Below, piece after piece: positions 23,252 through 32,813 of a stretch of 64,000 bases of DNA. Location of the stretch: NCBI GenBank assembly GCA_014873095.1, contig CP050848.1, positions 124,001-188,000 on the forward strand, read 5' to 3'. Within the stretch, counting starts at the first letter, position 1. Each line of letters begins with the position of its first letter. The notes under the pieces are model-generated. The model saw only the letters and a list, made by a program, of their open reading frames with translations. It was not told the origin of the DNA and did not search any database. The stretch is from Planctomycetales bacterium ZRK34. GTDB lineage: Bacteria > Planctomycetota > Phycisphaerae > Phycisphaerales > Zrk34. The translations under genes were made by a program, and so were the position numbers.

Positions 23252-25408
23252 ATGATGAAGCGTACGACATCGATAGTTTGTGCTTGTATCCTGCTGGCTA
23301 TCGCAGCGGCGAGCCGGGCGGTTGATACATCCAAGTTGATCGGCGTCGACCTGTGGTCGGTCAAACCCGTGCAACACGTCGAACCCCCCGCCGATGGCGA
23401 GGCGGCCAAGTGGTCATCCAACCCGATTGATCGCTTCGTGCGAGCCGCTCAACAGCAGCGTGGGCTGACGCCGGTCAAACCCGCCGATCGTCGCACGCTG
23501 ATTCGCCGCGCTTATTTTGATCTGATCGGTCTGCCGCCGACGCCCGAGCAGGTTGCCGCGTTCGTCAATGACAAGCGCGACAACGCCTGGTCGAAAGTCA
23601 TCGACGAGTTGCTGGCCTCACCGGCCTATGGCGAGCGATGGGGTCGCCACTGGCTCGATGTCGTGCGCTACGCCGACACCGCCGGCGACAACTCTGACTA
23701 CCCCGTGCCGCAGCTTTACAAGTATCGCAACTACGTCATCGACGCCTTCAACGATGACAAGCCCTACGACCAGTTCATCCGCGAGCAGATCGCCGGCGAC
23801 CTGATGCCCCATGCCGATGATGCCGAGCGGCGCGAGCACATCATCGCCACCGGCTACATCGCCCTGTCGCGCCGCTTCGGATCGCAGGTCAAAAACTACC
23901 CGCAGTACCTGACCATCGAAGACACCATCGACAACCTCGGCAAAAGCGTGCTCGGTCTGTCGATTAACTGTGCCCGCTGTCACGACCACAAGTACGACCC
24001 AATCTCCAACGACGATTACTACGCCCTGTACGGCTTCTTCGCCAGCACGCAGTATGCCTTCCCCGGTATCGAGTTGCTGCGGGCGCAGAAGGATTTCGTG
24101 CCGCTGATCCCGCAAGAGCAGGCCGACGCCAAGCTCGCACCCTTCCGTGAGAAAATCGCCGCCGAGCAGAAGAAACTCGACGATCTTTTAGGTCAGCGGA
24201 GCAAAGCCCAAAAAGAGCTCACCGCTGCGAAGAACGCACGAAGCAAAGTAAAAGACGATGCAGATAAACAGGATGTCGACAAGCAGGTCACAGAACTGAC
24301 CCAGCGCGTCGATGCCCTGCGCAAGCAGTACAAAAAGCAGGAGCGTGTCATTTCCTCGGCTCGCCAGAATAAGCCGCATATCGAGGATGCATACGGCATC
24401 TGCGAAGGCAAGCCGATGGATGTACACATCCAGGTCAAGGGCAATCCGAAGGACAAAGGCCCGCTCGCCAAGCGTCACTTTCTGACCATTCTTGGCGGGC
24501 AGACGCTGCCCACGGAAGTCAAAGACTCCGGCCGGCTGCAACTAGCCCAATGGCTCACAGCCAAGTCGAACCCGCTGACCGCCCGCGTCATGGCCAACCG
24601 CATCTGGCAGCACCACTTCGGTGTCGGAATCGTCGCCACCCCCAACGACTTCGGCAACCGCGGCAAGCCGCCGACCCACCCGAAACTGCTGGACTACCTC
24701 GCCAAGCGATTCATGAGCGACGGTTGGTCCATCAAGAAGATGCACCGCCTGGTCATGACTTCGAAGACTTATCAACTGGCCAGCGATAATGACCCGGCCA
24801 ACGCCCGGATCGATCCGACGAATGACTACCTCTGGCGCGCCCGCGTGCGGCGACTCGACGCTGAGGCGATCCGCGATACGATGCTGGCGATCAGCGGAAA
24901 ACTCGATCGCCAGCCGCTTAACGAGCCGCACCCATTTCCGTCGCCGGATAAGTGGAACTTCACACAGCACCGTCCGTTCAAGGCGGTGTACGAATCCAAC
25001 AAACGCAGCGTCTACCTGATGACGCAGCGTATTCAGAAGCACCCCTACCTCGCACTTTTCGACGGCGCTGACACCAACGCCAGCACCGGCCAGCGTGACG
25101 CCTCAACGACGACACTACAGGCGCTGTACATGCTCAACGATCCGTTCGTCCACGAACAGGCTGACGCCCTGGCCGCGAGATTGATCGATGGCGCCAAGCA
25201 AGACACGCAGCGTGTGCGGCAGGCCTTCGAGATGGTCTACTCCCGCGAACCCAGCGAGGGGGAAGTGAAGATGACGCTGGATTATCTGAATCAGATCCAG
25301 GCCCGCTACAAGGCGGTCGGGTCTGATCAGGCGGAGCCGCGCCGAGCGGCGTGGGCGAGCCTGTGCCGGGCGATGCTGCGGTCCAATGAGTTCCTGTTTG
25401 TGGAGTGA
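23252..25408 (+). CDS. DUF1549/DUF1553 (PSCyt2/PSD1) exported protein
   Basis: 718 aa from ATG 23252, giving a clean signal peptide (about 1-24, KRTTSIVCACILLAIAAAS). DUF1549 covers about 55-265, with NPIDRFVRAAQQQRGL, RRAYFDLIGLPPTPEQ, YGERWGRHWLDVVRYADT and the CxxCH-bearing NCARCHDHKYDPISNDDYYALYG. A Lys/Glu-rich coiled coil follows (about 285-385). DUF1553 covers about 430-700 (QLAQWLTAKSNPLTARVMANRIWQHHFG, SDGWSIKKMHRLVMTSKTYQ, WRARVRRLDAEAIRD). The N-terminal PSCyt1 cytochrome domain found in longer relatives is absent. The family is planctomycete-specific and of unknown function, nearly always paired with DUF1501 as here. The next gene starts four bases after its stop codon. Confidence 0.95.
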   Translation: MMKRTTSIVCACILLAIAAASRAVDTSKLIGVDLWSVKPVQHVEPPADGEAAKWSSNPIDRFVRAAQQQRGLTPVKPADRRTLIRRAYFDLIGLPPTPEQVAAFVNDKRDNAWSKVIDELLASPAYGERWGRHWLDVVRYADTAGDNSDYPVPQLYKYRNYVIDAFNDDKPYDQFIREQIAGDLMPHADDAERREHIIATGYIALSRRFGSQVKNYPQYLTIEDTIDNLGKSVLGLSINCARCHDHKYDPISNDDYYALYGFFASTQYAFPGIELLRAQKDFVPLIPQEQADAKLAPFREKIAAEQKKLDDLLGQRSKAQKELTAAKNARSKVKDDADKQDVDKQVTELTQRVDALRKQYKKQERVISSARQNKPHIEDAYGICEGKPMDVHIQVKGNPKDKGPLAKRHFLTILGGQTLPTEVKDSGRLQLAQWLTAKSNPLTARVMANRIWQHHFGVGIVATPNDFGNRGKPPTHPKLLDYLAKRFMSDGWSIKKMHRLVMTSKTYQLASDNDPANARIDPTNDYLWRARVRRLDAEAIRDTMLAISGKLDRQPLNEPHPFPSPDKWNFTQHRPFKAVYESNKRSVYLMTQRIQKHPYLALFDGADTNASTGQRDASTTTLQALYMLNDPFVHEQADALAARLIDGAKQDTQRVRQAFEMVYSREPSEGEVKMTLDYLNQIQARYKAVGSDQAEPRRAAWASLCRAMLRSNEFLFVE

Positions 25409-25412
25409 CGTG

Positions 25413-26795
25413 ATGAGCAGGTTTTTTCAACATGCAGGCTACTCACGCCGCGACATGCTGCGTTCGATGGTGGCCGGCTCGGCGGTGATGCCGGGCATTC
25501 TGGATCTGCTCATGGCCTCGGAATCGCGCGGCGCGACTGCGGCCGCAGCGGCTTCCGCCAACCCGCTGGCCCCGAAGCCGCCGCACTTTCCCGCCCGGGC
25601 CAAGCGCGTCATCTTCCTGTTCCAACCCGGCGGCGTGTCGCATGTCGACTCGTTCGACCCCAAGCCCAAGCTCAACGCCATGGACGGCAAAGACCGCCTG
25701 CTCGGCAGTCTGTGGAAGCCGCGCACCTGGGGCAGCCACGGCACGCAGGCCACGGACCTGTTTCCGCACATCGCGGCTTCGCTGGACGACATCTGTCTCA
25801 TCCGCTCGATGCACACCGACCACAACGACCACTTCCAGTCCACCCTCGGCATCCACACCGGATCGGTCACCTTCGCCCGCCCGAGCATCGGTTCGTGGGT
25901 CAGCTACGGCCTGGGCACGATGAATCAGAATCTGCCATCGTTCATGGTCATCGCCCCACAGCTTCCCTACGCCGGCACGCAGGTCTACTCCAACGATTTT
26001 CTCCCGGCGTATCACCAGGGCACGCGCGTCATCCCCGGCCCGGACCCGATTCGCAATCTCCACCCGCGCACAAAGGTCGCCGACGTCCAGGCGATGGAAC
26101 TCGGCCTCGTCGAAGCGTTCAACAAAAAGCACCTCGGTCATCACCCGACCTCGACCGATCTGGCCGCCCGCATCCGCAGTTACGAAACCGCCTTCCGCAT
26201 GCAGACCGAAGCCCCCGCGGCGTTCGACCTTTCCGACGAGTCTGACGCCACGCTCGCCATGTACGGCCTGAAACGCGGGCAGACCGAAGGCTATGGGTGG
26301 CAGTGCCTGATCGCCCGCCGACTCGCCGAGCGCGGCGTCCGCTTCATCGAACTCATCGACGTCGGCGCCCACAACAACTGGGATGCTCACGCCAACATGG
26401 CCTCACACGGCCCCCTCGCCAAAAACATCGACAAACCCATCGCCGGTCTCATTGCCGACCTCAAACAGCGCGGCATGCTTGAAGAAACACTCATCGTGTG
26501 GACCACCGAGTTCGGCCGCACGCCCCATCATGACAGCCCCAAGGGCCGCAGCCATCACAACCGTTGCTTTACAAGCTGGCTCGCCGGAGGCGGAGTCAAA
26601 CCCGGCTACGTTCACGGCGCCAGCGATGAACTCGGCCGCAACATCGCGTCCGACGGTGTGCACACCCACGACTTCCACGCCACGATTCTGTACCTGCTCG
26701 GTCTGCACCACGAAAAGCTGACGTACAAACATGCCGGCCGCGACTTCCGCCTGACCGATGTCGCCGGTCATGTTGTGCATGACGTCATCGCGTGA
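25413..26795 (+). CDS. DUF1501 family exported protein (sulfatase-like fold)
   Basis: 460 aa from ATG 25413, with TGGAGTGA upstream. Tat-like leader GYSRRDMLRSMVAGSAVMPGI (about 8-30). Body: RVIFLFQPGGVSHVDSFDPKPKL, CLIRSMHTDHNDHFQST, GSWVSYGLGTMNQNLPSFMVI, RFIELIDVGAHNNWDAH, LIVWTTEFGRTPHHDSPKGRSHH, GVHTHDFHATILYLLGL; these are the standard DUF1501 blocks with the His/Asp residues of an alkaline phosphatase/sulfatase-like metal site. Biochemical function is not established. It is in an operon with the DUF1549/DUF1553 gene, the usual pairing, and ends directly against the sulfatase gene on the other strand. Confidence 0.95.
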   Translation: MSRFFQHAGYSRRDMLRSMVAGSAVMPGILDLLMASESRGATAAAAASANPLAPKPPHFPARAKRVIFLFQPGGVSHVDSFDPKPKLNAMDGKDRLLGSLWKPRTWGSHGTQATDLFPHIAASLDDICLIRSMHTDHNDHFQSTLGIHTGSVTFARPSIGSWVSYGLGTMNQNLPSFMVIAPQLPYAGTQVYSNDFLPAYHQGTRVIPGPDPIRNLHPRTKVADVQAMELGLVEAFNKKHLGHHPTSTDLAARIRSYETAFRMQTEAPAAFDLSDESDATLAMYGLKRGQTEGYGWQCLIARRLAERGVRFIELIDVGAHNNWDAHANMASHGPLAKNIDKPIAGLIADLKQRGMLEETLIVWTTEFGRTPHHDSPKGRSHHNRCFTSWLAGGGVKPGYVHGASDELGRNIASDGVHTHDFHATILYLLGLHHEKLTYKHAGRDFRLTDVAGHVVHDVIA

Positions 26796-28208
26796 TCACT
26801 CTTTATTTGACTTGCGCTTTTTCTTCCGCTCATTGGTGCTCGGCGCGGCGTTGATGGTCGGCAGGCTCGATGCGAGGCGGCGTTTGACCGAATCGTATTT
26901 CGACTGATCGGCGAGGTTGGTCCACTCGTTGGGGTCGGTGTCGTGATCGTACAGTTCTTCGGAGCCGTCGGCGTATCGGATGTATCGCCAGCGCTTGTCG
27001 CGAGCTGCATGATTGTTCTGGCCGAAGGTCGTGACACTGGGGCGATTCCAATCTGCTTGCGGGTTCTCGAGCAACGGTCGCAGACTCACGCCTTCGAGTT
27101 CTGACCGCGCCGCCAGTCCGCAAAGGTCAATCAGCGTCGGGTAGATGTCGAGCAGGTTCACCGGCTGATCGCAGCGCGAGCCGGGCTTGGTCACACCGGG
27201 CGCGACGATGGCGAACACGACGCGTGTAGAGCGCTCCCAGAGCGTGAATTTCCGCCAGTGTTCTTTCTCGCCGAGATGCCAGCCGTGGTCCGACCACAGC
27301 ACGATGATCGTGTCGTCGGCATGCCCACTGGCGTCGAAGGCTTCCATGAGTCGGCCGACCTGGGCGTCGGTGAACGAAATCGAAGCCAGATACCCCTGCA
27401 CGCCCGCCGCCCACTGATCGTGTTTCACGACGATCGCGTGATCGCCCTGCGGCTTGGCGAACTTCCGTCCCATCGCGGGCACGTCCGCCAGATCGTCGTC
27501 GATCACGACCGGCAGCTTCACCTGCCCCAGTGGGTGCGCCTCAAAATACGGCCGCGGCACATACCACGGCAGATGCGGCCGATACAACCCGCATCCCAGA
27601 AAGAACGGCTTGTCGAATTTCCGCGTCTTGAGTACATCGCCGACCCAGTCGACGACCTGGTGATCACCCATCGCCGAGTCCTCGACATCCAGCGGAGCCC
27701 AATCGAAGTGGGCTCGCTTCAGGCCGTTCTGATTGATGTGGTCCGGTTTTGGATCGGCGGGTTTGTTCGTCTTCTGACTCGGCCAGTACTCCTGCCAACT
27801 CGGCGGGTCGGGATAGGCGCCGTGATAGATTTTGCCGGAACCCAGGGCTGCATACCCGTTCTGCATGAAATGTTGCGGCAGCGTGACGGCATCCTTGAGC
27901 ACGGGGCTGTCGCGCCAGGGTTGATTGTTTTGATACACGCCGGAGGTCGAGGGCCGAATGCCTGTCAACAGCGATGCACGTGAAGCGTTGCACAGCGGCG
28001 CCGCACAATGCGCATCGGTAAACAGCATGCCGCGCGCCACCAGCTTGTCGATATTCGGCGTTCGGCTCTGCGGGTGTCCGCCCAAGGCGCTGATCCAGTC
28101 GTTCAGATCATCCACCGCGATGAACAGCACATTCGGCCGCCCCGCCCCAACCGCCTGCCCACCGATGAGTATGACCGAGAGAAAACACGCACAGATCATC
28201 CGTCGCAT
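26796..28208 (-). CDS. Secreted sulfatase, formylglycine-type (iduronate/choline-sulfatase-like)
   Basis: 470 aa from ATG 28208, selected by AAGGAG upstream and an immediate signal peptide (MRRMICACFLSVILIGG, about 1-22). Metal-binding DD in RPNVLFIAVDDLNDW (33-34); sulfatase signature PLCNASRASLLTGIRPS with Cys73 as the residue to be converted to formylglycine; YHGAYPDPPSWQEYWP; FFLGCGLYRPHLPWYVP; IIVLWSDHGWHLGEKEHWRKFTLWE with the catalytic His and Lys. The layout suits the iduronate-2-sulfatase subgroup. It should remove sulfate esters from a glycan outside the cell. The C-terminus is Lys-rich (RKKKRKSNKE). No maturase gene is in the window. Convergent with the DUF1501 gene. Confidence 0.95.
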   Translation of the reverse strand: MRRMICACFLSVILIGGQAVGAGRPNVLFIAVDDLNDWISALGGHPQSRTPNIDKLVARGMLFTDAHCAAPLCNASRASLLTGIRPSTSGVYQNNQPWRDSPVLKDAVTLPQHFMQNGYAALGSGKIYHGAYPDPPSWQEYWPSQKTNKPADPKPDHINQNGLKRAHFDWAPLDVEDSAMGDHQVVDWVGDVLKTRKFDKPFFLGCGLYRPHLPWYVPRPYFEAHPLGQVKLPVVIDDDLADVPAMGRKFAKPQGDHAIVVKHDQWAAGVQGYLASISFTDAQVGRLMEAFDASGHADDTIIVLWSDHGWHLGEKEHWRKFTLWERSTRVVFAIVAPGVTKPGSRCDQPVNLLDIYPTLIDLCGLAARSELEGVSLRPLLENPQADWNRPSVTTFGQNNHAARDKRWRYIRYADGSEELYDHDTDPNEWTNLADQSKYDSVKRRLASSLPTINAAPSTNERKKKRKSNKE

Positions 28209-28240
28209 CGACAACTCCTTCACATAGGGCCGACAACCGC

Positions 28241-28270
28241 TTGTGACTCCACGCAACAGGCTGCTATACT
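28241..28270 (+). promoter_or_regulatory. Sigma-70-type promoter of the tRNA-Gly gene
   Basis: TTGTGA (28241-28246) and TATACT (28265-28270) with an 18-base spacer; the -10 box ends 14 bases before the mature tRNA 5' end. Confidence 0.6.
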
Positions 28271-28284
28271 ATGCGACGAACCCT

Positions 28285-28357
28285 GCGGGCGTAACTCAAT
28301 TGGTAGAGTGTCAGCCTTCCAAGCTGAATGTTGCCGGTTCGACCCCGGTCGCCCGCT
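28285..28357 (+). tRNA. tRNA-Gly (anticodon TCC)
   Basis: 73 bases. The acceptor stem GCGGGCG (28285-28291) pairs perfectly with CGCCCGC (28350-28356), and the discriminator base is T. The D arm contains AACTCAATTGGTAGAG; the anticodon stem TCAGC/GCTGA encloses loop CTTCCAA with anticodon TCC at 28318-28320; the T arm has GCCGG-TTCGACC-CCGGT. CCA is not encoded. It reads GGA (and possibly other GGN) codons. Confidence 0.97.
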
Positions 28358-28791
28358 TTCCCCCCAGAAGTTCCCGCCCCCGGAATATAGTATGCCAATC
28401 CGGCTCAACGCCTTCGCGTGACACCCGTCGCCCGATGGCGTCTTTGTTTTACCCACGTCGCGAGTTACGCCCCAGCCGCATCACCGGGCCAACGCGCGCC
28501 CATCGCCAACACACAACAACGTGTGCCACCAGTGGCCTACCGTCCATGCAAGGATTCAGATCGCCGAACTGATTGCATATCCAAGGAAGTCTCGTGTTCG
28601 CGATGCGCGCACAACCGTGCGCATTCGATCGGAGAATTTTGAATATTTTAAGATTTCCCCTATCCCCTTTGTGGCTGCGAGTTAGCGCTGTGACTCCCTT
28701 GTGATGCGGCTGTTCTGCGCGCATACTCGTGTCGTTCCGCCCATATATGATGGCCCACTTTGGGGGGCACTGATTCTGGAGCGCTATTGCC
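28358..28791. other. Intergenic region after tRNA-Gly
   Basis: 434 bases without a credible gene. It contains an AT-rich patch near 28635-28670 that could hold the promoter of the DUF488 gene, and a 12-base string (28711-28722) repeated downstream of that gene at 29323-29334. I see no second RNA gene. Confidence 0.5.
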
Positions 28792-29241
28792 ATGAGCACA
28801 CAGCCACATCGTATCTTTACCATCGGCTTCGCCGGCAAGTCGGCGGAACAGTTCTTCACGATCCTCAAGGACGCAGGTGTCCAGCGCGTGCTGGATGTGC
28901 GGCTGTACAACAGTTCTCAACTGGCCGGTTACACCAAAAGCAGCGACCTACCGTTCTTCTTGCGGACCATCGTCGGGGCGGCGTACATCCATCTGCCCGC
29001 ATTTGCACCGACCAAACAGCTTCTCAATGGTTACAAGAAGGGCGAGTTCACTTGGCCCGAATACGAACGTGAATACGCAGCCATCCTTGATCGTCGCCAA
29101 CCCCATCGTGATCTTAATCCTGATGACATCGAAAGTGGCTGCCTGCTCTGCGCCGAACCAACCGCCGATCAGTGCCATCGGCGGTTGGCTGCCGAACATC
29201 TGCAACGAATCTGGCCGAGTCTGGTGATTACACATCTCTAA
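28792..29241 (+). CDS. DUF488 family protein
   Basis: 149 aa. Typical DUF488 pattern: N-terminal FTIGFAGKSAEQFFTILKDAGVQRVLDVRLYNSS, a central LAGYTKSSDLPFFL with YIHLPAFAPT, and the C-terminal block GCLLCAEPTADQCHRRLAAEHL carrying the conserved Cys residues. The family is cytosolic and of unknown biochemical role. The gene stands alone: it is flanked by 434 and 266 bases without genes and by a short direct repeat, and a hairpin follows its stop codon, which may suggest independent acquisition. Start ATG 28792 is the first Met and is preceded by GGAGCGC; length is normal for the family. Confidence 0.92.
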   Translation: MSTQPHRIFTIGFAGKSAEQFFTILKDAGVQRVLDVRLYNSSQLAGYTKSSDLPFFLRTIVGAAYIHLPAFAPTKQLLNGYKKGEFTWPEYEREYAAILDRRQPHRDLNPDDIESGCLLCAEPTADQCHRRLAAEHLQRIWPSLVITHL

Positions 29242-29255
29242 ATCACCATTGGGCT

Positions 29256-29273
29256 GTGTCAGTGATCTGACAC
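29256..29273 (+). terminator. Hairpin downstream of the DUF488 gene
   Basis: A 7-bp perfect stem (29256-29262 with 29267-29273) and TGAT loop, 15 bases after the stop codon and followed by GGTTGTT. Short and only weakly U-rich downstream, but well placed. Confidence 0.45.
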
Positions 29274-29507
29274 GGTTGTTCTGAGAACCATCTGACGAAA
29301 TACCGCTATTTGCAGCGGCGCTTGTTCTGCGCGCCGGTGTTCCGTGTCACAAATTAGGAAAAAACGATGGCCACTTCAGATATGTTGTGTTTGGCGAACT
29401 CGCCAAAGGAGATGCCCCATTAAAATGATACCGATGCCCTCGAACTCACTGCGGCTTCACCCGGCTTGGGAGCCGGGTCGTCCGTTTTCATTTCATTCAT
29501 GTTGGCG

Positions 29508-30017
29508 TCAGCGAGTTGCACTCGGCGAGGAGAAGTTCTTTTTGAGGTAGGTCAGCACCTGCGTACGTGTCGGCTCGCCGACGTCGGGCATGCCCTGCTG
29601 CTGGATCATCCAGTCCCACAGTTCATCCCAGCGATGCTCGGGCAGATGTTGCTGAGTGACCATCTGAATGGAGTGGCACATGCTGCAGAGGCCGAGCGTG
29701 GTGATCTGCCCTTCGCCGGGCGGCAACCCGCCGAGTTTTTCGTCGCCGCTCGGTGCCGCGGGGTTGTTGATGCCGCTCAGCGCCGCCATGGGGTCGGCAG
29801 GATCCGCCGCGGAACGCTGGGTGTAATACGCCATCGGGTCGTAGTCGACATGTTCGTCGAGCTTCGGCAGGCGCTTCATCGGGTCGAACACGTTGGGCGG
29901 CTGCTGTCCGATGAGGGCCTGCATCGGATCGATGGACGCATCATCCGCCACCGCCACGGCGCCGATCACGCACGTCGCCGCGAACAACATCATCGTCAAA
30001 ATGAGTAATCGTTTCAT
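29508..30017 (-). CDS. Exported monoheme cytochrome c, likely sulfite dehydrogenase electron acceptor
   Basis: 169 aa from ATG 30017 (MKRLLILTMMLFAATC), 10 bases after the molybdoenzyme stop codon. Signal peptide about 1-25. A low-complexity Pro/Asp/Met linker (about 28-100) is followed by one c-type heme site CSMCH (111-115), with TTLGL before it, and WDWMIQQQGMP supplying the probable axial Met. The arrangement matches the small cytochrome subunits (SorB- or SoxD-like) that take electrons from sulfite-oxidising molybdoenzymes. Here the partner is the gene at 30028-31347. Sulfite would be released during desulfurisation or from sulfated compounds; electrons presumably go on to the respiratory chain. 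Confidence 0.85.
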   Translation of the reverse strand: MKRLLILTMMLFAATCVIGAVAVADDASIDPMQALIGQQPPNVFDPMKRLPKLDEHVDYDPMAYYTQRSAADPADPMAALSGINNPAAPSGDEKLGGLPPGEGQITTLGLCSMCHSIQMVTQQHLPEHRWDELWDWMIQQQGMPDVGEPTRTQVLTYLKKNFSSPSATR

Positions 30018-30027
30018 CGGGGTCCGA

Positions 30028-31347
30028 TCAACTGGCAAACAGAGCGATGCGGTGCTGGATATTGTTGAGATAACCCTTGGGATTCCAGCCCGGGCTGACC
30101 GGCGGCTGGGCGACGCCGTTCGAATCCGTCGCGCGGGCCCACACCTCGTAATACCCGGCGACCGGCGGCACAATGTTCACCCGCCAATGCTGCCACGCAT
30201 ATGGATTGACCGGCTTGTCGAGTTCGGCGGCGATCCATGTCTGACCGAAGTCCATGCTCACATCCAGGTTGGTCACAACACGATCGCCGGCCCACGCATG
30301 ACCGTGAATCTCCACGGGCTTGCCCGCGGCCAGTTTGATGCCGGTGCGCGGCGAGGTGATCAACGACTTGACCGGCATCGAGGTGATCGTGACGAAGTCG
30401 GTGTGGTCCACCTTCTCGCCCGGCGCGACCGGCCGATTCGGAATCGAATACGAAGGCGCTTCCATCTTGTGCCCGTCGTGCTTGACGTTGCGGACCCACA
30501 CGCGAGTCAGCCACTTCTGAGAACACGAGCCCGGCCAGCCCGGCACGATCAGCCGCAAGGGGAACCCGTTGAGCGCGGGGATCGCTTCACCGTTCATCGC
30601 GAAGGCGATCAGCGTGTTTTCATCCATCGCCTTTTCGATCGGTACGCCGCGTGAAATGGCGACCTTGCCCGGCTGGCGCGACAGATGTTCATCGGCCCCA
30701 TAGTGCCCGGTGTACACGGCGGTCTTCTTCACGCCCGCAGCATGAAGCACATCGCGTAGCCGCACGCCAGTCCATTTCGAGCAACCTACCGCGCCGAGGG
30801 TCCATTGCGTGCCGGAGGTGCCGGGGCTGTAGAACGCACGTCCATTGCCGCCGCATTCAACGACGATCTGACGTGTGATGACTTCGAAGTCCTTCTTGAG
30901 CTGATCGATGCTGAGTTTGAGCGGTTTGTCGACTTCACCGTCGATGGTCAGTGTCCAACCGGTGGCGTCACCCTTGATCACCGCCTCGGGCAGCAGGCCG
31001 TTGTTGCGAACGAAGTGGCGGTTGGTCGGGGTCACCGTGTCATCGAGCAGGTGCGGCGGCGTCTCGGCACAGACCGGCCGATCCGTCATCATCGTCAGTC
31101 CGTCCTTGGTCGATTTGAGCAACCCGACCTCCCCGCTTTGCGGCGCGACCGGCTCATCGGCGCCCAGCGCGACCGGCGCCAGTCCCTTGGGCCAGTTCGC
31201 CGCATACGGGATCGATGCACCGAGCATCGCCGCCAGCGACGACGTGCTCAAGCCCGCCAGAAAGGCCCGCCGATTCGGCGCAGCCTCGATTTGTTCGAAT
31301 TGGTTCGATTCAGGCACTGCCGTGCGGTCACTGGTATGTGGGGCCAT
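30028..31347 (-). CDS. Sulfite oxidase-family molybdopterin enzyme (SorA/SoxC-like), Tat-exported
   Basis: 439 aa from ATG 31347 (CGGAG upstream; the open frame runs further up without support). Tat leader with NRRAFLAGLSTSSLAAMLG (26-44). Molybdopterin domain about 100-310: RHFVRNNG, LTIDGEVDKPLKLS, VVECGGNGR with Cys165 as Mo ligand, GAVGCSKWTGVRLRDVL, PALNGFPLRLIVPGWPG and KWLTRVWV. Mo-co dimerisation domain about 325-430: EIHGHAWAGDRVVTNLDVSMDFGQTW and GYYEVWARATDSNG. It should oxidise sulfite to sulfate in the periplasm, passing electrons to the cytochrome c encoded 10 bases downstream. The nearby sulfatase makes sulfated glycan catabolism a plausible context, though sulfatases release sulfate, not sulfite. 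Confidence 0.92.
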   Translation of the reverse strand: MAPHTSDRTAVPESNQFEQIEAAPNRRAFLAGLSTSSLAAMLGASIPYAANWPKGLAPVALGADEPVAPQSGEVGLLKSTKDGLTMMTDRPVCAETPPHLLDDTVTPTNRHFVRNNGLLPEAVIKGDATGWTLTIDGEVDKPLKLSIDQLKKDFEVITRQIVVECGGNGRAFYSPGTSGTQWTLGAVGCSKWTGVRLRDVLHAAGVKKTAVYTGHYGADEHLSRQPGKVAISRGVPIEKAMDENTLIAFAMNGEAIPALNGFPLRLIVPGWPGSCSQKWLTRVWVRNVKHDGHKMEAPSYSIPNRPVAPGEKVDHTDFVTITSMPVKSLITSPRTGIKLAAGKPVEIHGHAWAGDRVVTNLDVSMDFGQTWIAAELDKPVNPYAWQHWRVNIVPPVAGYYEVWARATDSNGVAQPPVSPGWNPKGYLNNIQHRIALFAS

Positions 31348-31402
31348 GCTCAACTCCGAAATGATGGGTTCAACGATGCCTGCGCATTGTAACACTTTAG
31401 TG

Positions 31403-31419
31403 ACCCCGCCGAACGGGGT
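31403..31419. terminator. Small GC hairpin between old yellow enzyme and molybdoenzyme genes
   Basis: A 6-bp perfect stem (31403-31408 with 31414-31419) and 5-base loop, in the 132-base gap. No T-run follows in either direction, so it may be a weak terminator or an mRNA element. Confidence 0.3.
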
Positions 31420-31479
31420 GAGGGCCACGTTCGTCACACACACATTTTAGTTGAGCCAGGTTTTCATGAAGGGGTTACA

Positions 31480-32592
<1,113 letters not shown>

Positions 32593-32749
32593 TTAACGAT
32601 GGATGCCTATCAATGTGGCGAAGTTACATTGACGTGTGAGCGTTTGCCAGGGTGTCGATCGACGCAGGCGGCCACGCCAGGCCAGGGAACACAACACATT
32701 AAATACACGTCACTTAGGCTTCCATCTCGCGTGTGCTGTCGTATGCTGG

Positions 32750-32765
32750 AAAAAATATTTTCACA
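32750..32765 (+). promoter_or_regulatory. A-tract/TATT/CACA motif upstream of cassette 2 sigma gene
   Basis: A6-TATTTTCACA, ending 48 bases before the sigma-factor ATG and preceded directly by TGG. Close match to the motif at 5614-5630 in cassette 1, differing by A-tract length and two extra T. Confidence 0.4.
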
Positions 32766-32813
32766 AAATGCGACAATCTTCGTCGCCTCGGCTGCTTCTA
32801 CTAAAGGAAACCT

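Noticed and set aside
24000-24030. CxxCH in the DUF1549 protein as evidence for a cytochrome c
   Set aside because: The NCARCHDHKYDP string is a normal part of DUF1549; no separate cytochrome domain is present.
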